From Candidatus Phosphoribacter baldrii (GTDB lineage Bacteria > Actinomycetota > Actinomycetes > Actinomycetales > Dermatophilaceae): 64,000 nt of DNA. Made by a program: the position numbers and the translations under genes. Within the stretch, counting starts at the first letter, position 1. Each line of letters starts with the position of its first letter. Below the pieces are notes generated by a model. It searched no databases. It was given only the letters and a program-made list of their open reading frames with translations, and was not told the origin of the DNA. Location of the stretch: assembly GCA_016704565.1 (NCBI GenBank), contig JADIZV010000002.1:496001-560000 (forward strand). Direction: 5' to 3'. Below, in pieces: positions 35,044 through 44,653 of this stretch.

Positions 35044-36015
35044 ATGCGGGAGCGGGTGGCACTCATCGGGGCGGTCCTCGCCCTGTGCGCCGCGTGTGCC
35101 GCGGGCACCCCCGACTCACCCGTGACAGTGACCGTCACGCCGAGTCGCACATCGGCACAGGCACCATCGCCTGGCGCCACGCTTCCTCAGACCGCCTCCG
35201 CGGGGCCGAGCTCCTCGACGACCGGGGCCACCGGCCCGACCGGGCCGACATCGTCGGCGACCACCGCGTGTCCGCTCCCCTCGGCGTCGACGAAGTCGAC
35301 GAAGCCGGCCGCGCCGACGTCGACCGCACCGAGAACGACCACGCCGACGTCCAGACCAACGCCCCCGGCCTCGCCGTCAACGCCGGTCACACGGCCCGCG
35401 ACGGTGCTCGGGGTGCTGCCGACCACCGACAAGGTCGTCGCCCTGACCTTCGACGGCGGGGGCGACGACGGCGGGGCCGCTGCGATCCTCGCGACCCTGC
35501 GCTGTTCTGGCGTGCCCGCGAGTTTCTTCGTCACGGGCAGGTTCGTCACGGCATACCCGAGCCTCATCGGCGACCTCGCCGCAGTGGGGCCGGTCGGCAA
35601 CCACTCGTGGGACCACCCGCACTTCCCGACGCTCACCGACACCCAGGTGGCCAGTCAGCTCGACCGGACCCGCTCGGCGATCATCGCCGCGACCGGCAAA
35701 GACCCGATCCCGTTCTTCCGGTTCCCCTTCGGGGACTCCGACGGGCGGACCCGGACGCTCGTGGGCGCGCAGGGCTATCAGGCGGTCGGCTGGACCGTCG
35801 ACAGCCTCGGGTGGAAGGGCACCTCGGGCGGGATGACCGCCAGCAAAGTGGTCGACCGGGTCGTCAGCGCGGCCAGACCTGGGGAGATCGTTCTCATGCA
35901 CCTGGGCGCCAATCCCGACGACCACACCACCCTCGACGCAGATGCCCTCCCACAGATCATCGAGCGGCTGCGCGCGACGGGCTACCGGTTCGTCACGCTC
36001 GAGTCGCTGCGGTGA
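35044..36015 (+). CDS. Secreted polysaccharide deacetylase (CE4/NodB)
   Basis: Removes N-acetyl groups from cell-surface polysaccharide. An N-terminal signal peptide (RVALIGAVLALCAACAAGTP) with a poor lipobox suggests export. A Ser/Thr/Pro-rich linker covers residues ~30-120. The NodB domain has motif 1 TFDGGGDDGG near 136, motif 2 HSWDHPHFP near 187 with the two metal His, RFPFGD near 226 and the C-terminal HLG motif (LMHLGANPDDH near 286). Length 323 residues. It is separate from neighbours in strand-consistent but widely spaced context. Confidence 0.93.
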   Translation: MRERVALIGAVLALCAACAAGTPDSPVTVTVTPSRTSAQAPSPGATLPQTASAGPSSSTTGATGPTGPTSSATTACPLPSASTKSTKPAAPTSTAPRTTTPTSRPTPPASPSTPVTRPATVLGVLPTTDKVVALTFDGGGDDGGAAAILATLRCSGVPASFFVTGRFVTAYPSLIGDLAAVGPVGNHSWDHPHFPTLTDTQVASQLDRTRSAIIAATGKDPIPFFRFPFGDSDGRTRTLVGAQGYQAVGWTVDSLGWKGTSGGMTASKVVDRVVSAARPGEIVLMHLGANPDDHTTLDADALPQIIERLRATGYRFVTLESLR

Positions 36016-36080
36016 TCGCCGGAACCTCCACGTGCCAGCAGTGACCGACCCAGGTCCATCCCCGGCCTATCCTGGCTGGC

Positions 36081-39000
36081 GTGTCCGACCCTGTCCCCGA
36101 TCAGCCGCAGCGCGCCCGCCGGCGGCCGCGACGGAAACCGGCGGCGCGGCATACGGGATCGGCGGGGCCATCGACCGCGCAAGGTGCGGGGCAGCCGCCT
36201 CGGGAGGGGACGGACCAGCGGCGGGGGGCCCGGGGGACGCCGGAGGCGCGGGCTGCGCGGGCCGAGCGGATGGCTCGGCGGCGGGCGTCGGTGCCGGTCA
36301 TCAAATATCCGGGTGACCTGCCGATTGCCGCACGCCGCAACGATATTGCGGCAGCGATCCGCGAGCATCAGGTCGTCGTCGTGGCGGGGGAGACGGGGTC
36401 GGGCAAGACGACCCAGCTGCCGAAGATCCTCCTGGAGCTGGGTCGCGGGATCCGCGGAACGATCGGGCACACCCAACCACGGCGGATCGCCGCGCGGGCC
36501 GTCGCCGAACGCCTCGCTGACGAGTTGGGCGTCGAGCTCGGGGGAGTGGTCGGCTATCAGGTGCGGTTCACCGACCAGTCCAGCCGCGACTCGCTGGTCA
36601 AGGTGATGACCGACGGCATCCTGCTGGCCGAGATGCAGCGGGATCGGGAGCTGCGCCGCTACGACACGATCATCATCGACGAGGCGCACGAGCGCAGCCT
36701 CAACATCGACTTCATCCTGGGCTACCTCAAGCAGCTGTTGCCGAGGCGCCCGGACCTCAAGGTCGTCATCACGTCGGCGACCATTGACCCGGGGCGGTTC
36801 GCGGCGCACTTCGCCGATGCGGCGGGTCGGCCGGCGCCGATCATCGAAGTGTCCGGGCGGACCTATCCGGTGGCCGTGCGCTACCGGCCGCTCGTCCGCG
36901 AAGGGGCGCCGGCCAAGGACGGGACGCCCGGGCCACCGGTCGAGGTCGACCAGGTGACCGGCATCTGTGAGGCGGTCGAAGAGCTGTGGACCGAGGCGTC
37001 CGGACACGACGAGGTCGCGGCCCACGACATCCTCGTGTTCCTCTCGGGGGAGCGCGAAATCCGTGACGCCGCAGACGCGTTGGTGGGGCTGGGGTTGCCG
37101 GGAACCGAGATCGTGCCGTTGTTCGGGCGGCTGTCGGCGGCCGAGCAGCACCGGGTCTTCGCCTCGCACGACACCCGTCGGGTGGTGCTGGCGACCAACG
37201 TCGCGGAGACCTCACTGACCGTGCCGGGGATCCGCTACGTCGTCGACACGGGGACCGCCCGAATCTCGCGCTACAGCCAACGGACCAAGGTGCAGCGGCT
37301 GCCGATCGAGCCAGTGTCCAAGGCCAGCGCGCGCCAGCGGGCCGGGCGCTGCGGGCGGCTCGCCGACGGGGTGTGCATCCGGCTCTATGCCGAGGAGGAC
37401 TTCGAGGCGCGGCCGGACTTCACCGACCCGGAGATCCTGCGGACCAACCTTGCCTCGGTCATCCTCCAGATGACGACGCTCGGCCTGGGCGAGGTCGCCG
37501 CGTTCCCGTTCGTCGACCCGCCCGATGCTCGCAACGTCACCGACGGGGTCCGGCTGCTCGAGGAGCTGCGGGCCTTCGAGCAGGGGGAGGGGGACGACAC
37601 GAGGCGCAGGCTCACGGCATACGGGAAGACGATCGCCCTGCTCCCCGTGGACCCGCGCCTGGCACGGATGGCGATCGAAGCCGACCGCCTCGGGTGCCTG
37701 CACGACGTCCTCGTCGTCGTCGCGGCGCTGTCGATCCAGGACCCGCGCGAGCGGCCACTGGAGCAGCAGGAGGCAGCGGCGTTGTCGCACAAGCGGTTTG
37801 CCGACGAGCACTCCGACTTCGTCGCCTATCTGCGGCTGTGGGACTACCTGCAGGAGCAACAGAAGGCGTTGTCCGGCAGCGCTTTTCGGCGCATGTGCAA
37901 GAGCGAGTTCCTCCACTACCTGCGGATCCGGGAGTGGCAGGACCTCGTCGGGCAGCTCCGGGCGGCCTGCAAGAGTGCGGGATTCGTCGTCGGCGGACGA
38001 AACGCCCAGGATGCCCAAGACGCTGCTGGCACCCGTGATGTCGACGCCATCCACCGGGCGCTGCTGTCCGGCCTGCTCAGCCAGGTCGGCGTCCGCGACG
38101 AGGCCAAGCGCGACTACCTTGGGGCACGCAGCGCCCGCTTCGGGATCTCGCCGGGCTCGGGCCTGTTCAAGAAGCAACCCCAGGTCGTCATGGCCGGCGA
38201 GCTCGTCGAGACGACGCGCCTGTGGGCGCACGACGTGGCCCGGATCGACCCGGTCTGGGCCGAGGAGCTAGGCAGCCATCTGGTCAAACGCCAATACTCC
38301 GAGCCCCGGTGGTCTTCCCGGCAGGGCTCCGCCGTGGCGACCGAGCGGGTCACCCTCTATGGCGTGCCCCTCGTCGTCGGCCGGACCGTCGGGCTGGCCA
38401 AGGTCGACCCGACGCTGGCCCGCGAGTTGTTCATCCGGCACGCCCTCGTCGAGGGCGACTGGAGCACCCACCATCGGTTCTTCCACGACAACCGAGAGCT
38501 GCTCCGCCGCCTGGAGGAGCTCGAAGCCCGCACCCGGCGGCGCGACATCATCGTCGGCGACGACGTCTTGCTCGCCTTCTACGACCAGCGGCTGCCCGCC
38601 GAGGTCGTCTCGGCACGGCACTTCGACACCTGGTGGAAGCGCGCCCGCCGCACCACCCCCGACCTGCTCACTTTCACCGAGGACCTGCTCGTCCGCGACG
38701 AAGCAGGCGACATCGGGGCCGACGCCTTCCCGACGACCTGGCACCAAGGCGACCTCGACCTGCCGCTCACCTACCAGTTCGAGCCCGGCGCAGCCGCCGA
38801 CGGGGTGACCGTCCACATCGGCACCGAGATCCTCAACCGGGTCGTCGCCGACGGATTCGACTGGCAAGTGCCGGGATTGCGCGAGGAGCTCGTCACCGCG
38901 CTCATCCGGACCCTGCCCAAGACGACCCGCCGCCTGCTCGTCCCCGCCCCGGAGCACGCCGCCGCCACCGTCCGCGCGCTGCGCGACCGCGGGCTCGGCC

Positions 39001-40109
39001 CCACCGACGGCCCCCTCACCGAGGTCTTGGCGCGGCTGCTGCGCGAGACCCACGGCGTCGTCATCCGTCCCGACGACTGGGACCTCGCCCGCCTGCCCGA
39101 TCACCTGCGGGTGACGTATGCCGTGCACGACCGCCCCGGGCACGTCGTCGCCAGTGGCAAGGACCTCGCCGCCCTACGGGAGCAGGCTGCCCCACAGGTC
39201 CGCCGACAGGTGGCCGCCGCCGGCCGCGCCATCACTCGCGCCGGGATGCGGACCTGGGAGATCGACGAGGTCCCCCGCGAGCACGACGCGGTCGTCGGGG
39301 GCGTGCGGGTGCACGGCTTCCCGGCCCTCGTCGACGAGGGGGATGCCGTCGCGCTCCGGGTCCTGCCGACCCCTGCCGAGGCCGATGCGGAGCACCGGTT
39401 GGGCGTCCGGCGGCTGCTGCTGCTCGGCACCACGCCGCCGTGGAAGCACGTCCTCGGTCGGCTCACCAACACCCAGAAGCTCGCCCTCGGCCACAACCCG
39501 CACGGCTCGGTCCCCGCGCTGCTCGAGGACGTCCTGGCCGCCGCCGTCGACGCCATCGCCGCCGAGCGCGTCCACCATGTGCCGCGCACCCGGGCCGAGT
39601 TCGCGGCCGCGCAGGACGCCGTCCGCACCCACCTTGGCGCCCGCGTCGTCGCCGCGGTGGGCCACGTCGAGCCGATCCTCGCCAAACACCTGCAGATCGT
39701 CCGCCGGCTCGACGCGATGACCGCCCCACACCTGGGCGACCTCGTCGCCGACGTCCGCGCCCAGCTCGCCGAGCTCATCCGTCCGGGTTTCGTCGCCGAC
39801 ACGGGCCTGGACCGACTGCCCGACCTCGACCGCTACCTGCGCGCGGTCCTGCACCGCCTGGACAAGGCCCCCACCGACCTCACCCGGGACCGGCAGCGGC
39901 TCACCGACCTGCTCGCCGCCGAGGGCGCGTATGCCGCCCTGCTGGCCACCCTGCGCCCGTCCCAACGGGGCGCGGCGGACGTCACGGCGATCGCGTGGAT
40001 GATCGAGGAGCTGCGGGTGTCTCTGTTCGCGCAGAGTCTGGGCACGGCATACGCCATCTCGGTCAAGCGGATCGAGAAGGCGATCGCCGCGATCCCGCGC
40101 GGGACCTGA
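36081..40109 (+). CDS. hrpA: ATP-dependent RNA helicase HrpA
   Basis: DEAH-box RNA helicase of 1342 residues, in bacteria linked to mRNA processing and ribosome rescue. GTG start. After a basic N-terminus (residues 1-70) come the Walker A GETGSGKTTQLP near 105, DEAHERSLNIDF near 200, SATID near 233, the helicase C domain with NVAETSLTVPGI near 375 and QRAGRCGR near 420. The HA2/OB-fold region and the long C-terminal DUF3418 domain (about 780-1340) complete the HrpA architecture. No neighbour on the same strand is close, so it is probably transcribed alone. Confidence 0.96.
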   Translation: MSDPVPDQPQRARRRPRRKPAARHTGSAGPSTAQGAGQPPREGTDQRRGARGTPEARAARAERMARRRASVPVIKYPGDLPIAARRNDIAAAIREHQVVVVAGETGSGKTTQLPKILLELGRGIRGTIGHTQPRRIAARAVAERLADELGVELGGVVGYQVRFTDQSSRDSLVKVMTDGILLAEMQRDRELRRYDTIIIDEAHERSLNIDFILGYLKQLLPRRPDLKVVITSATIDPGRFAAHFADAAGRPAPIIEVSGRTYPVAVRYRPLVREGAPAKDGTPGPPVEVDQVTGICEAVEELWTEASGHDEVAAHDILVFLSGEREIRDAADALVGLGLPGTEIVPLFGRLSAAEQHRVFASHDTRRVVLATNVAETSLTVPGIRYVVDTGTARISRYSQRTKVQRLPIEPVSKASARQRAGRCGRLADGVCIRLYAEEDFEARPDFTDPEILRTNLASVILQMTTLGLGEVAAFPFVDPPDARNVTDGVRLLEELRAFEQGEGDDTRRRLTAYGKTIALLPVDPRLARMAIEADRLGCLHDVLVVVAALSIQDPRERPLEQQEAAALSHKRFADEHSDFVAYLRLWDYLQEQQKALSGSAFRRMCKSEFLHYLRIREWQDLVGQLRAACKSAGFVVGGRNAQDAQDAAGTRDVDAIHRALLSGLLSQVGVRDEAKRDYLGARSARFGISPGSGLFKKQPQVVMAGELVETTRLWAHDVARIDPVWAEELGSHLVKRQYSEPRWSSRQGSAVATERVTLYGVPLVVGRTVGLAKVDPTLARELFIRHALVEGDWSTHHRFFHDNRELLRRLEELEARTRRRDIIVGDDVLLAFYDQRLPAEVVSARHFDTWWKRARRTTPDLLTFTEDLLVRDEAGDIGADAFPTTWHQGDLDLPLTYQFEPGAAADGVTVHIGTEILNRVVADGFDWQVPGLREELVTALIRTLPKTTRRLLVPAPEHAAATVRALRDRGLGPTDGPLTEVLARLLRETHGVVIRPDDWDLARLPDHLRVTYAVHDRPGHVVASGKDLAALREQAAPQVRRQVAAAGRAITRAGMRTWEIDEVPREHDAVVGGVRVHGFPALVDEGDAVALRVLPTPAEADAEHRLGVRRLLLLGTTPPWKHVLGRLTNTQKLALGHNPHGSVPALLEDVLAAAVDAIAAERVHHVPRTRAEFAAAQDAVRTHLGARVVAAVGHVEPILAKHLQIVRRLDAMTAPHLGDLVADVRAQLAELIRPGFVADTGLDRLPDLDRYLRAVLHRLDKAPTDLTRDRQRLTDLLAAEGAYAALLATLRPSQRGAADVTAIAWMIEELRVSLFAQSLGTAYAISVKRIEKAIAAIPRGT

Positions 40110-40112
40110 CGG

Positions 40113-40613
40113 TCAGCGGCCCAGGACGAGGAACCCGGCGATGACGACCCACACCATGAACAGCCCGAGGATCCCGATGACCACGCCGATCGCGGTGCGC
40201 GACAACCCGCCGCGGTAGGGCTCCTGCGGGCTCGAGCCGATCCGCCCCGGGTCGCGCGCCGACATGGGCGCTGCGTAGAAGACTTCCGCGGTCCGGCCCG
40301 CCTCGACGTCCACCTCGTGGGTGGCCGCGCCGAACTCGCCTCCGCCCGTGTTCACCGCGCACGCCACCGTATGCCGTCCCGGCGCCACCGCGTAGGTGTT
40401 CCGTCCCGCTGTGTGCGACCGGGACACCCCGTCGATCGTCACCGACGGTCGCAGGGTGACGCCCAACGTCCAGGGCAGCCCGACGGTCACGGCCAGCGTG
40501 CCCGAGTCGGTCGCGGAGGTGGAGTCGGTCGCGGAGGTGGAGTCAGGTGCGGAGGTGGAGTCAGGTGCGGGCGAAGGGTCAGGGGCGGGCGAGTGGCCCT
40601 GCGGGTCGGTCAT
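40113..40613 (-). CDS. Small membrane-anchored beta-domain protein (paralog 1)
   Basis: A 166-residue protein with an N-terminal Ser/Thr/Asp/Pro repeat (PDSTSA/TDSTSA units, from tandem 18-bp repeats at about 40506-40563), a central beta-sandwich of about 90 residues (TLAVTVGLPWTLGV... AGRNTYAVAPGRHTVACAVN) and a C-terminal transmembrane segment (AIGVVIGILGLFMVWVVIAG). The motif APMSARDPGRIGSSPQEPY before the membrane span is shared with its neighbour at 40709. The beta domain resembles a PEGA-type surface fold. Function unknown. It is convergent with hrpA with a three-base gap. Confidence 0.72.
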   Translation of the reverse strand: MTDPQGHSPAPDPSPAPDSTSAPDSTSATDSTSATDSGTLAVTVGLPWTLGVTLRPSVTIDGVSRSHTAGRNTYAVAPGRHTVACAVNTGGGEFGAATHEVDVEAGRTAEVFYAAPMSARDPGRIGSSPQEPYRGGLSRTAIGVVIGILGLFMVWVVIAGFLVLGR

Positions 40614-40708
40614 GAGGTCCCTGCCAAATCAAGTGGCGCGTCCTGGCCAGCCTACTGCGGGGCAGGAACTCGTCGACGAACCCCTGGCGGCTCGGATCGT
40701 CGGGGTGG

Positions 40709-41143
40709 TCAGCGGCCGGTGAGGATGAGGATGAACCCCACAATGACGGCCAGCGCGATCACGCCGACGATCCCTATCGTCACGCCGGTGAACGCTCGAA
40801 TTGCCTTTGTGCTGTAGGGGGCTTGCGGGGTCAGCCCGATCCGCCCCGGCTTGCGGGCGTCCATGGGCGCCGAGTAATAGACCTCGGTGGTCTGACCGGG
40901 GAGCACCTCCACCGCGATGTCGGCCTGGCCGAAGGTGGACCCGCCCACGTTGACCTCGCAGGAGAGCATGTGTTGTCCGGGGGCGACCGGGTAGACGTTG
41001 CGCCCAACGGTGTTGACCATGCGCGTGCCGTCGAGCAGCACGTTGGACTTGGGCGTCATGCCGATCGGCTTGGCCACCGTCACGGTGACGGCGACGGCGC
41101 TCTGCGTCGTCGGGACCAGCGCATCCTGAGGCTGCGTCATCAA
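40709..41143 (-). CDS. Small membrane-anchored beta-domain protein (paralog 2)
   Basis: A 144-residue protein with the same order as its neighbour at 40113: beta domain (VTVTVAKPIGMTPKSNVLLD ... VAPGQHMLSCEVNVGG), the conserved APMDARKPGRIGLTPQAPY motif and a C-terminal transmembrane segment (FTGVTIGIVGVIALAVIVGF). It lacks the N-terminal Ser/Thr/Asp repeat. The two genes are clear tandem duplicates that have diverged; both lie on the minus strand 95 nt apart and may be one operon. Function unknown. Confidence 0.72.
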   Translation of the reverse strand: MMTQPQDALVPTTQSAVAVTVTVAKPIGMTPKSNVLLDGTRMVNTVGRNVYPVAPGQHMLSCEVNVGGSTFGQADIAVEVLPGQTTEVYYSAPMDARKPGRIGLTPQAPYSTKAIRAFTGVTIGIVGVIALAVIVGFILILTGR

Positions 41144-41220
41144 AATCCCCCTGAGGAAGAAGGTGTCGTGGTGGTGATGCTACGTGACCAGGCCCGTGAT
41201 GGCCCGTCCAGTCCGGTCGG

Positions 41221-41289
41221 CGGGGTGGGCGGCATACGGGGGAGAGTGGGGTGGGCGGCGTACGGGAGAGGGTGTGGGCGGCATACGGA
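41221..41289. repeat. Three tandem copies of a GTGGGCGGCATACGG unit
   Basis: Near-identical units begin at about 41226, 41252 and 41275, each containing the host heptamer (the middle one altered to GGCGTAC). They lie in the 205-nt gap between the divergent 40709 and 41349 genes, upstream of the PAC2 gene. Confidence 0.75.
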
Positions 41290-41348
41290 AGGAATGCTCA
41301 CTCGGCCCCGTGCGTTGACGCGGCATCAGCACTTGGGAGGATGGGCAC

Positions 41349-42269
41349 GTGCAGGACCCGACCACGCTCTATCGATTCGAGAACGACGCCGACCCGCGCG
41401 AGGCCCGGGCCGGGGTGCTCGTTGCCGCGCTCGGCGGTTTCGTCGACGCCGGGGGCACCCAGCGGTTGCTCACGGCGCACTTGCTCGAACACCACATCTC
41501 CCGGGTGGTCGCCTCCTTCGACGTCGACCAGCTGCTGGACTACCGCGGGCGGCGCCCGACGATGACCTTCGACAAGGACCGCTGGACGGGGTATGACGAC
41601 CCGGCGCTGGTCCTGCACCGCGTGGTCGACCGGGCCGGCACGCCGTTCCTGCTGCTCGCCGGGCCGGAGCCGGACTACCAGTGGGAGCGGGTCACCGCCG
41701 CGATCCTGCACCTCGTGCAGTTGCTGGACGTGCAGCTGACGGTGAGCGTGCACGGCATACCGATGGCAGTCCCGCACACCCGCCCGCTGGGGACGACCCC
41801 GCACGCGACGACCAGCCGGCTGCTCGGCGAGGTGGAGCCGGTGTTCGGCACCATCCAGGTCCCCGGGAGCATCACCGGTCTGCTCGAACTGCGCCTCGGT
41901 GAGGCGGGCCGCGACGCGATGGGGTATGCCGTGCACGTGCCCCATTACCTCGCGCAGGCGGAGTTCCACGACGCGGCGCTGGTGGCGTTCGACGCGCTCG
42001 TGGGGGCGACGGGGCTGGATCTGGCGCGCGACGAGCTCGCGACCTCGGCCGTGCGGACCCGTGAGCAGGTGGCGACCGAGCTGGCCGACAACGACGAGGT
42101 GCGCACGCTGGTGGGCGCGTTGGAGCGGCAGTACGACGCGTTCATGGAGGGGCGGACCCGCCCGAGCCTGCTGGCGTCGGGGATGGGCGAGGTGCCGTCC
42201 GCTGACGAGATCGCCGCCGATGTCGAGGCGTTCTTGCGGGAAGTCAACGACGAAGGCCGCCAGAGCTGA
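41349..42269 (+). CDS. PAC2 family protein (proteasome assembly chaperone-like)
   Basis: A 306-residue member of the PAC2 (proteasome assembly chaperone 2) superfamily found in actinobacteria. The N-terminal region has ALGGFVDAGGTQRLL near residue 28 and VVASFDVDQLLDYRGRRP near 55, family landmarks. A central VTVSVHGIPMAVPHTRP-like segment and the PGSITGLLELRLGEAGRDAMG stretch follow, then a helical C-terminus. GTG start. In proteasome-bearing actinobacteria PAC2-like proteins may interact with the proteasome; here that is inferred only from family membership. It is the last core gene before the second island. Confidence 0.9.
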   Translation: MQDPTTLYRFENDADPREARAGVLVAALGGFVDAGGTQRLLTAHLLEHHISRVVASFDVDQLLDYRGRRPTMTFDKDRWTGYDDPALVLHRVVDRAGTPFLLLAGPEPDYQWERVTAAILHLVQLLDVQLTVSVHGIPMAVPHTRPLGTTPHATTSRLLGEVEPVFGTIQVPGSITGLLELRLGEAGRDAMGYAVHVPHYLAQAEFHDAALVAFDALVGATGLDLARDELATSAVRTREQVATELADNDEVRTLVGALERQYDAFMEGRTRPSLLASGMGEVPSADEIAADVEAFLREVNDEGRQS

Positions 42270-42777
42270 GGCGCAACGTGGGACGGGTAGAACCCTGAGC
42301 TACCAGATTCGTCGTTGTGGGGGCCGCCCGGGCAGCTCGCCGTTCGCGAATCCCGATTGCGTATGTCGACGGGCAGGTTTCGCGGTCCCGAGGCCGTCTT
42401 CGGGCATGTGCACGCCCACAAGCAACGCGGACTGTTGTCAACCCTCGTCGCTCGATCCGAGAGCTTGAGTCGAGTGAGGTTGGACCGCTCAGCCCCTTGT
42501 GTCCGATTTGGCGGGAGTACAGGGAGACGGCAGCAGCGGCTGGTCAGGCTCGTCGCGGCAGAGGAGTGCGTCACTCGCGGCGGTGTGACGCAAGCCGTGT
42601 GACCACCGTGCAGTGGCTGGACGCCGTCTGCGGTCAACCGATGGCGGTCCCGCGACCGATGCGCCTGGCAGAAACAACCAGATCAGTCCGAGGAGTTGAC
42701 CGACAAGGTCGAGGCGACCCCCTCAAGGGTTCTCCGGCGACCTCGCCGCACATGCGCACGCCGCATAGGATCCCGTC
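42270..42777. other. 508-bp gene-free left border of second island
   Basis: No frame here reads like a natural protein and no tRNA or att repeat could be found by eye. Composition becomes less GC-rich and the host heptamer disappears from here to about 52.7 kb. Confidence 0.6.
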
Positions 42778-43935
42778 GTGAAGGACTCGATCCACCACTG
42801 GCTGCCCGATCACCAACTCGGGGTGGCCGCGACCTTGTCGCATGCGGACGAGTTGATCGGCCAGGTCGCCGACGTGCTCTTCGCCTATCAGACGCGGCCC
42901 GATGGAACCTTCGAGCTGGAGGAACAGCTCGCCTTCCCCAACACGCGGACCGTTGTGACGCATGTGGCCCCAATTCCCCGAAAGGTCCCCCTGCTCGTCG
43001 CCGATGCGCTGGTCGCGCTCCGAGCGGCGCTCGAGCACGCTCTGTTCGCGGAGGTCGAGTTCCGCGACGGAACCCTGAACGAGAAGGCCGCGCGCGTGGT
43101 CGAGATCCCGGCGACCCGCAAGGTCGAGGACTTCGAGTCCTGGGGGAAGGGTCGCGTGAAGAACGGCCCTGCCTCGCTGAATCCCGGCAGCGACCTGGTG
43201 ACGCGGATCGAAGCACTGCAGCCCTTCAACCGGAAGGACGCCGAGAACCACCCGTTGGCTCGCCTCGTGCTCCACACGAACCATGCGAAGCACCGAACTC
43301 CAGCGATCACGGCGGTCCGCATCGCCGCCATGTACAAGGAGGACCAGGTGCCGCGCTCCGTCCGCAGCCTCCCGCCACGGCCCGAGGTGCCGCTGCGGGT
43401 GGGGGACGTCATCGCGGAGACCCCGTTCGGCACGCGTGTGCCGGTCACGCTCTTTCCGACGATCGGCATCAACCGGCCCGGTACGGAGCGGTGGCCGGTC
43501 CTCATGCAGGAGCTCGAGGAGATCTCCCATTGGGTCCGCACCCAGGCGGTGCCGCGCCTCGTCACCGGCATGGAGCCGCCCAAGCCCGAGCTGCCGACGC
43601 GCTACGACATCGCGGTCGGGCACGTCGATGAGCGCCGCGCGATCTCGGCGGGGTCGACCATTTCAGCAGCCGACCGGCACAAACAGCGCCTGGGCGCGGC
43701 GTCGGTCCGGATCGACATGGTCGACACGCTCAGCCAGATGGACGGCTCCCTGAGTGTCGAGCAGATCGCGGCATGGCTGGACCACCTGCCCGACGGGGAG
43801 GTGCTCGAGCGCATGTCCCGGCTGAAGCCCACCCGCATCCACAACCCTGACATCGTGCTTCGCAACTTCGAGGTTCTGGCGCGCATGCGCGACGAGGCCG
43901 TGGCGTTCGGAACGGACGAGGGAGTAGGCGACTGA
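42778..43935 (+). CDS. Unknown island protein, mostly helical
   Basis: A 385-residue protein I do not recognise with certainty. The N-terminal third contains the pattern DALVALRAALEHALF (about residue 78-92), followed by an EIPATRKVEDFESWG segment and NHPLARLVLHTNHAKHR (about 160-177). That succession resembles a diverse group of hypothetical proteins with a 'DALHNLRxALDHL' helix and a 'HP-L-L-x-N-x-KHR' motif. The C-terminal third (SVEQIAAWLDHLPDGEVLERMS) looks like a small helical domain. GTG start with a weak AGGAT site. No signal peptide or membrane span. It lies alone at the start of the second island. Confidence 0.65.
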   Translation: MKDSIHHWLPDHQLGVAATLSHADELIGQVADVLFAYQTRPDGTFELEEQLAFPNTRTVVTHVAPIPRKVPLLVADALVALRAALEHALFAEVEFRDGTLNEKAARVVEIPATRKVEDFESWGKGRVKNGPASLNPGSDLVTRIEALQPFNRKDAENHPLARLVLHTNHAKHRTPAITAVRIAAMYKEDQVPRSVRSLPPRPEVPLRVGDVIAETPFGTRVPVTLFPTIGINRPGTERWPVLMQELEEISHWVRTQAVPRLVTGMEPPKPELPTRYDIAVGHVDERRAISAGSTISAADRHKQRLGAASVRIDMVDTLSQMDGSLSVEQIAAWLDHLPDGEVLERMSRLKPTRIHNPDIVLRNFEVLARMRDEAVAFGTDEGVGD

Positions 43936-44090
43936 GCGGCGGAGCAATTGCGGCCTTCCGACCTTGTGCACCTCTCACTCGGCCAGGTCGTCGGGCTCCG
44001 GTGCGGGCGACACGGCGAGAGCGGCCGCGTGCGACTCTTGACCTCGGCTCCCATGCAGCGCGTGATCGATTCGAGAACGGAGGGCCCGCG

Positions 44091-44279
44091 ATGGCCGAAA
44101 ACGAGGCTTCGGTCGGTCTTGAGTTGGGCGTCGGCGGCGGCATCTTCCCTGTCAACGCCAAGCTTGCTGTCTCCCTGAAACGGGGTTGGAGCAGGCGGGG
44201 CCGCGAGGTACTGGACAGCGTGACCCACGCGGTTGATGGCGAGGTTCTCGCGCGTCGCCTTCTTCATGAACCGTCCTGA
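44091..44279 (+). pseudogene. Small ORF truncated by IS3 insertion
   Basis: A good GGAGG site (44079-44083) precedes this ATG. The ORF reads MAENEASVGLELGVGGGIFP then NAKLAVSLKRGWSRRGREVL, and its final four residues and stop codon come from the left inverted repeat of the IS element at 44267. The original C-terminus is therefore lost, and the continuation is not obvious right of the IS. Unknown family. Confidence 0.55.
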
Positions 44280-44320
44280 GTTCCCCGGAGGGTGCTGATT
44301 CAGCAAGGGAGACTCTTCTC

Positions 44321-44653
44321 ATGGGAGCACCGAAGAAGTACGACGTGGAGTTCCGGGAGCGGGCGGTGCGGATGTATCGCGATCGCCTGGCCGAGAAGCA
44401 GGATTCCAAGGTGGGCACGCGGCGGCATGTCGGGGCCCTGCTGGACCTGAATCCGGCCACGCTGCGGAACTGGATCGAGGACGGCGAACGCGCTGAGGGG
44501 TTGCGGGCCCCGTCGGCCGCGGCGCGGGTTGCGGATTCTGGGGAGGTGCGTGCGCTCAAGAAGCGGGTGGCTGAGCTGGAGCGGGCCAACGAGATCCTCA
44601 AGACCAGCGCCGCGTTTTTCGCTCAGGCGGAGCTCGACCGCCGACTCAAGTGA
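44321..44653 (+). CDS. IS3-family transposase OrfA
   Basis: A 110-residue helix-turn-helix protein. KKYDVEFRERAVRMYRDR near the start and GALLDLNPATLRNWIEDGE near residue 38 form the HTH, followed by a leucine-zipper-like coiled coil (EVRALKKRVAELERANEIL). OrfA binds the IS ends. A ribosome site (CAAGGGAGA) precedes ATG 44321. It overlaps OrfB by four bases in the -1 frame, so an OrfAB fusion by frameshifting is expected for the family. Confidence 0.93.
   Translation: MGAPKKYDVEFRERAVRMYRDRLAEKQDSKVGTRRHVGALLDLNPATLRNWIEDGERAEGLRAPSAAARVADSGEVRALKKRVAELERANEILKTSAAFFAQAELDRRLK

Noticed and set aside
40500..40565. Regular short repeats as a possible CRISPR array
   Set aside because: Units of 18 bp abut with no unique spacers and lie in frame in a coding region.
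42270..42777. Overlapping plus-strand frames at the left border of the second island
   Set aside because: Composition is not protein-like, no ribosome site and no recognisable domain.
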